DNA of 41,320 nucleotides from Nocardioides sp. (GTDB taxonomy: Bacteria; Actinomycetota; Actinomycetes; Propionibacteriales; Nocardioidaceae), in NCBI GenBank assembly GCA_017354415.1, contig JAFMQY010000010.1, forward strand, positions 1-41,320. The letters run 5' to 3'. The notes beneath the pieces are model-generated. The model was not told where the DNA came from. It was given only the letters and a program-made list of their open reading frames with translations, and searched no databases. Positions within the stretch are counted from its first letter, which is position 1. The number at the start of each line of letters is the position of its first letter. Below, piece after piece: positions 39,183 through 41,320 of this stretch. The position numbers and the translations under genes are program-made.

Positions 39183-41320
39183 GACGCCTCGCCTCGCGGC
39201 CGCCAGCGCCGATGTGACGTACCGGTGTCCCCCGAGCGGATCAGCTCCAGCCGCGGCTTCGGTCCGTCCGTGCGACCGGTCTGCGGCTTCCGGCGACCCG
39301 CGCGCCAGGGCATCGGCCAGACGGCGCCCGGCCCGTCGTAGTCCTGCTCGACGGCGGCGTGCAGGGTCCAGTTCGGGTCGTACAGGTGCACCCGACCGAG
39401 TGCGCACAGGTCGGCGCGACCCGCCATCAGGATCGAGTTCACGTCGTCGTACGACGAGATCACGCCCACGGCGATCGTCGGGATGCCGAGCCGGTTGCGG
39501 ATCGCGTCGGCGTACGGCGTCTGGTAGCTGCGCCCGAACGCCGGCTGCTCGCGCTTCGTCACCTGCCCGGTCGACACGTCGACGGCAGCCGCACCGGCCT
39601 CGGCGAACGCGGTCGCCACCGCGAGCGCGTCCTCCAGCGACTGGCCGTCCTCCACCCAGTCGGTCGCGGAGATGCGCACCGTCATCGGCTTGTCGGCCGG
39701 CCACACCTCGCGCATCGCATGCCACACCTCGAGCGGGAAGCGCAGCCGGCCGGCGACGCCGCCGCCGTACTCGTCCGTACGCCGGTTGGTCACCGGCGAC
39801 AGGAAGCCGGACAGCAGGTAGCCGTGCGCGCAGTGCAGCTCGAGCAGGTCGAAGCCTGCCTCGGCAGCGCGGCGGGCCGAGGCGACGAACTCCTCGCGGA
39901 TCTCGTCCAGGCCCGCGCGGTCGAGTTCGAGGGGCGTCTGGTTCTCGGGGGAGTAGGGGACGGGTGACGCGGCCACGACTTCCCAGTTGCCCTCGGGCAG
40001 CGGCTCGTCGATGCCCTCCCACATCAGCTTCGTGGAGCCCTTGGCGCCCGAGTGGCCGAGCTGGCAGCCGATCGCCGCCGACGTGTTCTCGTGCACGAAG
40101 TCGACCGCGCGCTTCCAGCCGTCGCGTTGCTCGTCGGTCCAGAGGCCGCCGCAGCCGGGGCTGATCCGGCCGTTCGGGGAGGTGCAGATCATCTCGGTCA
40201 TCACCAGGCCGGCGCCGCCGAGAGCCTTGCCGCCGAGGTGCACGAGGTGGAACTCGGTCGGCACGCCGTCCGCAGCGACGTACTGGTCCATCGGCGAGAC
40301 GATCACCCGGTTGTTGAGTGTCAGCCCGGGTCCCTCGGCCGCGCAGAGAGTGACCGGCTGGAACATCGGCGGAGTGTCCGGTCGACCGCCTGCGACCGAC
40401 GAGGCGTACCAGGCCTCGCAGCGGGCGACGTACTCGGGATCGCGCACACGCAGGTTGTCGTAGGTGACCCGTCGCGAGCGGGTCATGATGTTGAAGCCGA
40501 ACTGCACCGGGTCCTGATGGATGTACTGCGCGAGGTTCTCGAACCACTCGAGGCTCGCCTGGGCGGCGCGCTGGGTCGAGAGGACGACCGCCTTCCGCTC
40601 CTCCTCGTACGTCGCGAGCGCGGTCGCCAGGTCGGGCTCCTCGTGCAGGCAAGCGGCCAGGGCGAGGGCGTCCTCCATCGCCAGCTTGGTGCCCGACCCG
40701 ATCGAGAAGTGCGCCGTGTGCGCGGCGTCGCCGAGGATCACGACTGCCCCCTGATCGGGCTCTGCGTGCACCCAGTGCTCGTTGCGGACCGTCGTGAAGG
40801 AGATCCAGCGCGAGTTGTTGGCCATCACCTCGTGCCCGTCGAGCACGTCCGCGAAGAGCTCGCGGATCAGGGCGATCGACTTCTCGTCGGAGTCGCCCGG
40901 CGCCCAGTCCCGGTCGGCGAAGTCGGCGAACCCCGCCCGCCGCCAGACCTCGCTGGTCATCTCGACGATGAACGTCGAGCCGGTGTCGTCGAACGGGTAC
41001 CCGTGGATCTGCATCACGCCGTACGGCGTCTCGCGGATGTAGAACTTGAAGGCGTCGAAGACCTTGTCGGTGCCGAGCCAGATGTACTTGCAGTCGCGGA
41101 CGTCGAGCGTTGGCCGGAAGGTGTCGGCGTACCGACGGCGGACCGCTGAGTTGAGTCCGTCGGCGGCGATCACCAGGTCGTACGTCGCGGCGAGCTCGTC
41201 GACGTCGGGCGCCTCGGTGCTGACGTGGATGGTCACTCCGAGCTCGCGGCAGCGGGCCTGCAGGATCTCCAGCAGGCGCCGGCGGCTCATCGCGGCGAAC
41301 GCGTGCCCGCCGCTGGTGGT
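39179..41320 (-). CDS. Fused FAD monooxygenase / old-yellow-enzyme oxidoreductase, salicylyl-CoA 5-hydroxylase type (5' part missing)
   Basis: The frame is open to the right edge, so the gene starts outside the window and the FAD GxGxxG is not seen; 713 codons are present. The N-terminal section is a group A flavin monooxygenase: GHAFAAMSRRRLLEILQ, then the second FAD motif GDAAHTAHFSIGSGTKLAMEDALALA (about 190-215 of the visible part). From about residue 315 an old-yellow-enzyme-type NADH:flavin oxidoreductase follows (GLTLNNRVIVSPMDQY, HLGGKALGGAGLVMTEM, HGYLLSGFLSPVTNRRTDEYGG). The order matches bifunctional salicylyl-CoA 5-hydroxylase/oxidoreductase proteins of aromatic degradation. An internal ATG at 41290 is not a start, because homology continues upstream. 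The C-terminal 45 residues are basic. Confidence 0.9.
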   Translation of the reverse strand, partial: TTSGGHAFAAMSRRRLLEILQARCRELGVTIHVSTEAPDVDELAATYDLVIAADGLNSAVRRRYADTFRPTLDVRDCKYIWLGTDKVFDAFKFYIRETPYGVMQIHGYPFDDTGSTFIVEMTSEVWRRAGFADFADRDWAPGDSDEKSIALIRELFADVLDGHEVMANNSRWISFTTVRNEHWVHAEPDQGAVVILGDAAHTAHFSIGSGTKLAMEDALALAACLHEEPDLATALATYEEERKAVVLSTQRAAQASLEWFENLAQYIHQDPVQFGFNIMTRSRRVTYDNLRVRDPEYVARCEAWYASSVAGGRPDTPPMFQPVTLCAAEGPGLTLNNRVIVSPMDQYVAADGVPTEFHLVHLGGKALGGAGLVMTEMICTSPNGRISPGCGGLWTDEQRDGWKRAVDFVHENTSAAIGCQLGHSGAKGSTKLMWEGIDEPLPEGNWEVVAASPVPYSPENQTPLELDRAGLDEIREEFVASARRAAEAGFDLLELHCAHGYLLSGFLSPVTNRRTDEYGGGVAGRLRFPLEVWHAMREVWPADKPMTVRISATDWVEDGQSLEDALAVATAFAEAGAAAVDVSTGQVTKREQPAFGRSYQTPYADAIRNRLGIPTIAVGVISSYDDVNSILMAGRADLCALGRVHLYDPNWTLHAAVEQDYDGPGAVWPMPWRAGRRKPQTGRTDGPKPRLELIRSGDTGTSHRRWRPRGEAS

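Overview
The window comes from a high-GC actinobacterium. The base composition (roughly 70% G+C by eye), GTG starts, Actinobacteria-restricted families (DUF222/HNH, DUF6318, DUF5995, DUF3054, CE1758/CE1759-type flavin enzymes), a HAIR-type heat-shock operator and dispersed GGTCTCGACAGGCTCGACC-like repeats point to the Propionibacteriales, most likely Nocardioides or a close relative. That placement is an inference. No rRNA, tRNA, CRISPR array, prophage or intact transposase was seen. Most of the window reads as chromosomal accessory/housekeeping sequence.

Region 1 (1-5529): tandem 45-bp repeats precede nrdJ, a B12-dependent ribonucleotide reductase whose linkers carry in-frame copies of the same repeat family. 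Next come a possible insertion-sequence end and the C-terminal remnant of a UvrD-type helicase. A DUF222/HNH nuclease follows, behind a promoter overlapped by a LexA (SOS) box. Region 2 (5765-12097): a SWIM-finger SNF2 helicase is followed by an unrecognised 573-aa protein, then a secreted protein and a strong terminator. Region 3 (12110-16671): a DUF3237-like gene, a LURP-one-like gene, and a three-gene operon (thioredoxin, DUF302, CsoR/CstR-type repressor) behind two tandem C-rich/G-rich operators. A class II glutamine amidotransferase, a nitroreductase and a DsrE-family protein follow. The DsrE, thioredoxin, DUF302 and two-cysteine repressor together suggest a reactive-sulfur response.

Region 4 (16773-20836): a coupled luciferase-like monooxygenase/FMN reductase pair with repeats at both C-terminal ends, a Nudix-fold transcription regulator with two palindromic operators, a small Cys-rich protein, three stacked hairpins and a second luciferase-like oxidoreductase. 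Region 5 (20933-25551): a 1306-aa secreted Asp-box protein, a DUF1918 protein, and a probable Dyp-peroxidase pseudogene with a large internal deletion. Region 6 (25568-29542): a small ABM-like protein and a membrane protein, diverging from a three-gene two-component locus (receiver-only regulator, histidine kinase, LuxR-type regulator).

Region 7 (29555-41320): DUF2237, DUF5995, an APC-family permease, DUF427, a secreted CocE/NonD hydrolase, a HAIR-controlled Hsp20, a DUF3054 membrane protein, an unusual 14-bp palindrome, a lipoprotein/secreted-protein pair, two small divergent unknown genes, and the 3' part of a fused FAD monooxygenase/old-yellow-enzyme gene that runs off the window. The best candidates for something little described are the CstR-like sulfur operon, the SNF2/unknown-partner pair beside an SOS-controlled nuclease, the repeat family spreading into coding sequence, and the degenerate-Nudix regulator with paired operators.
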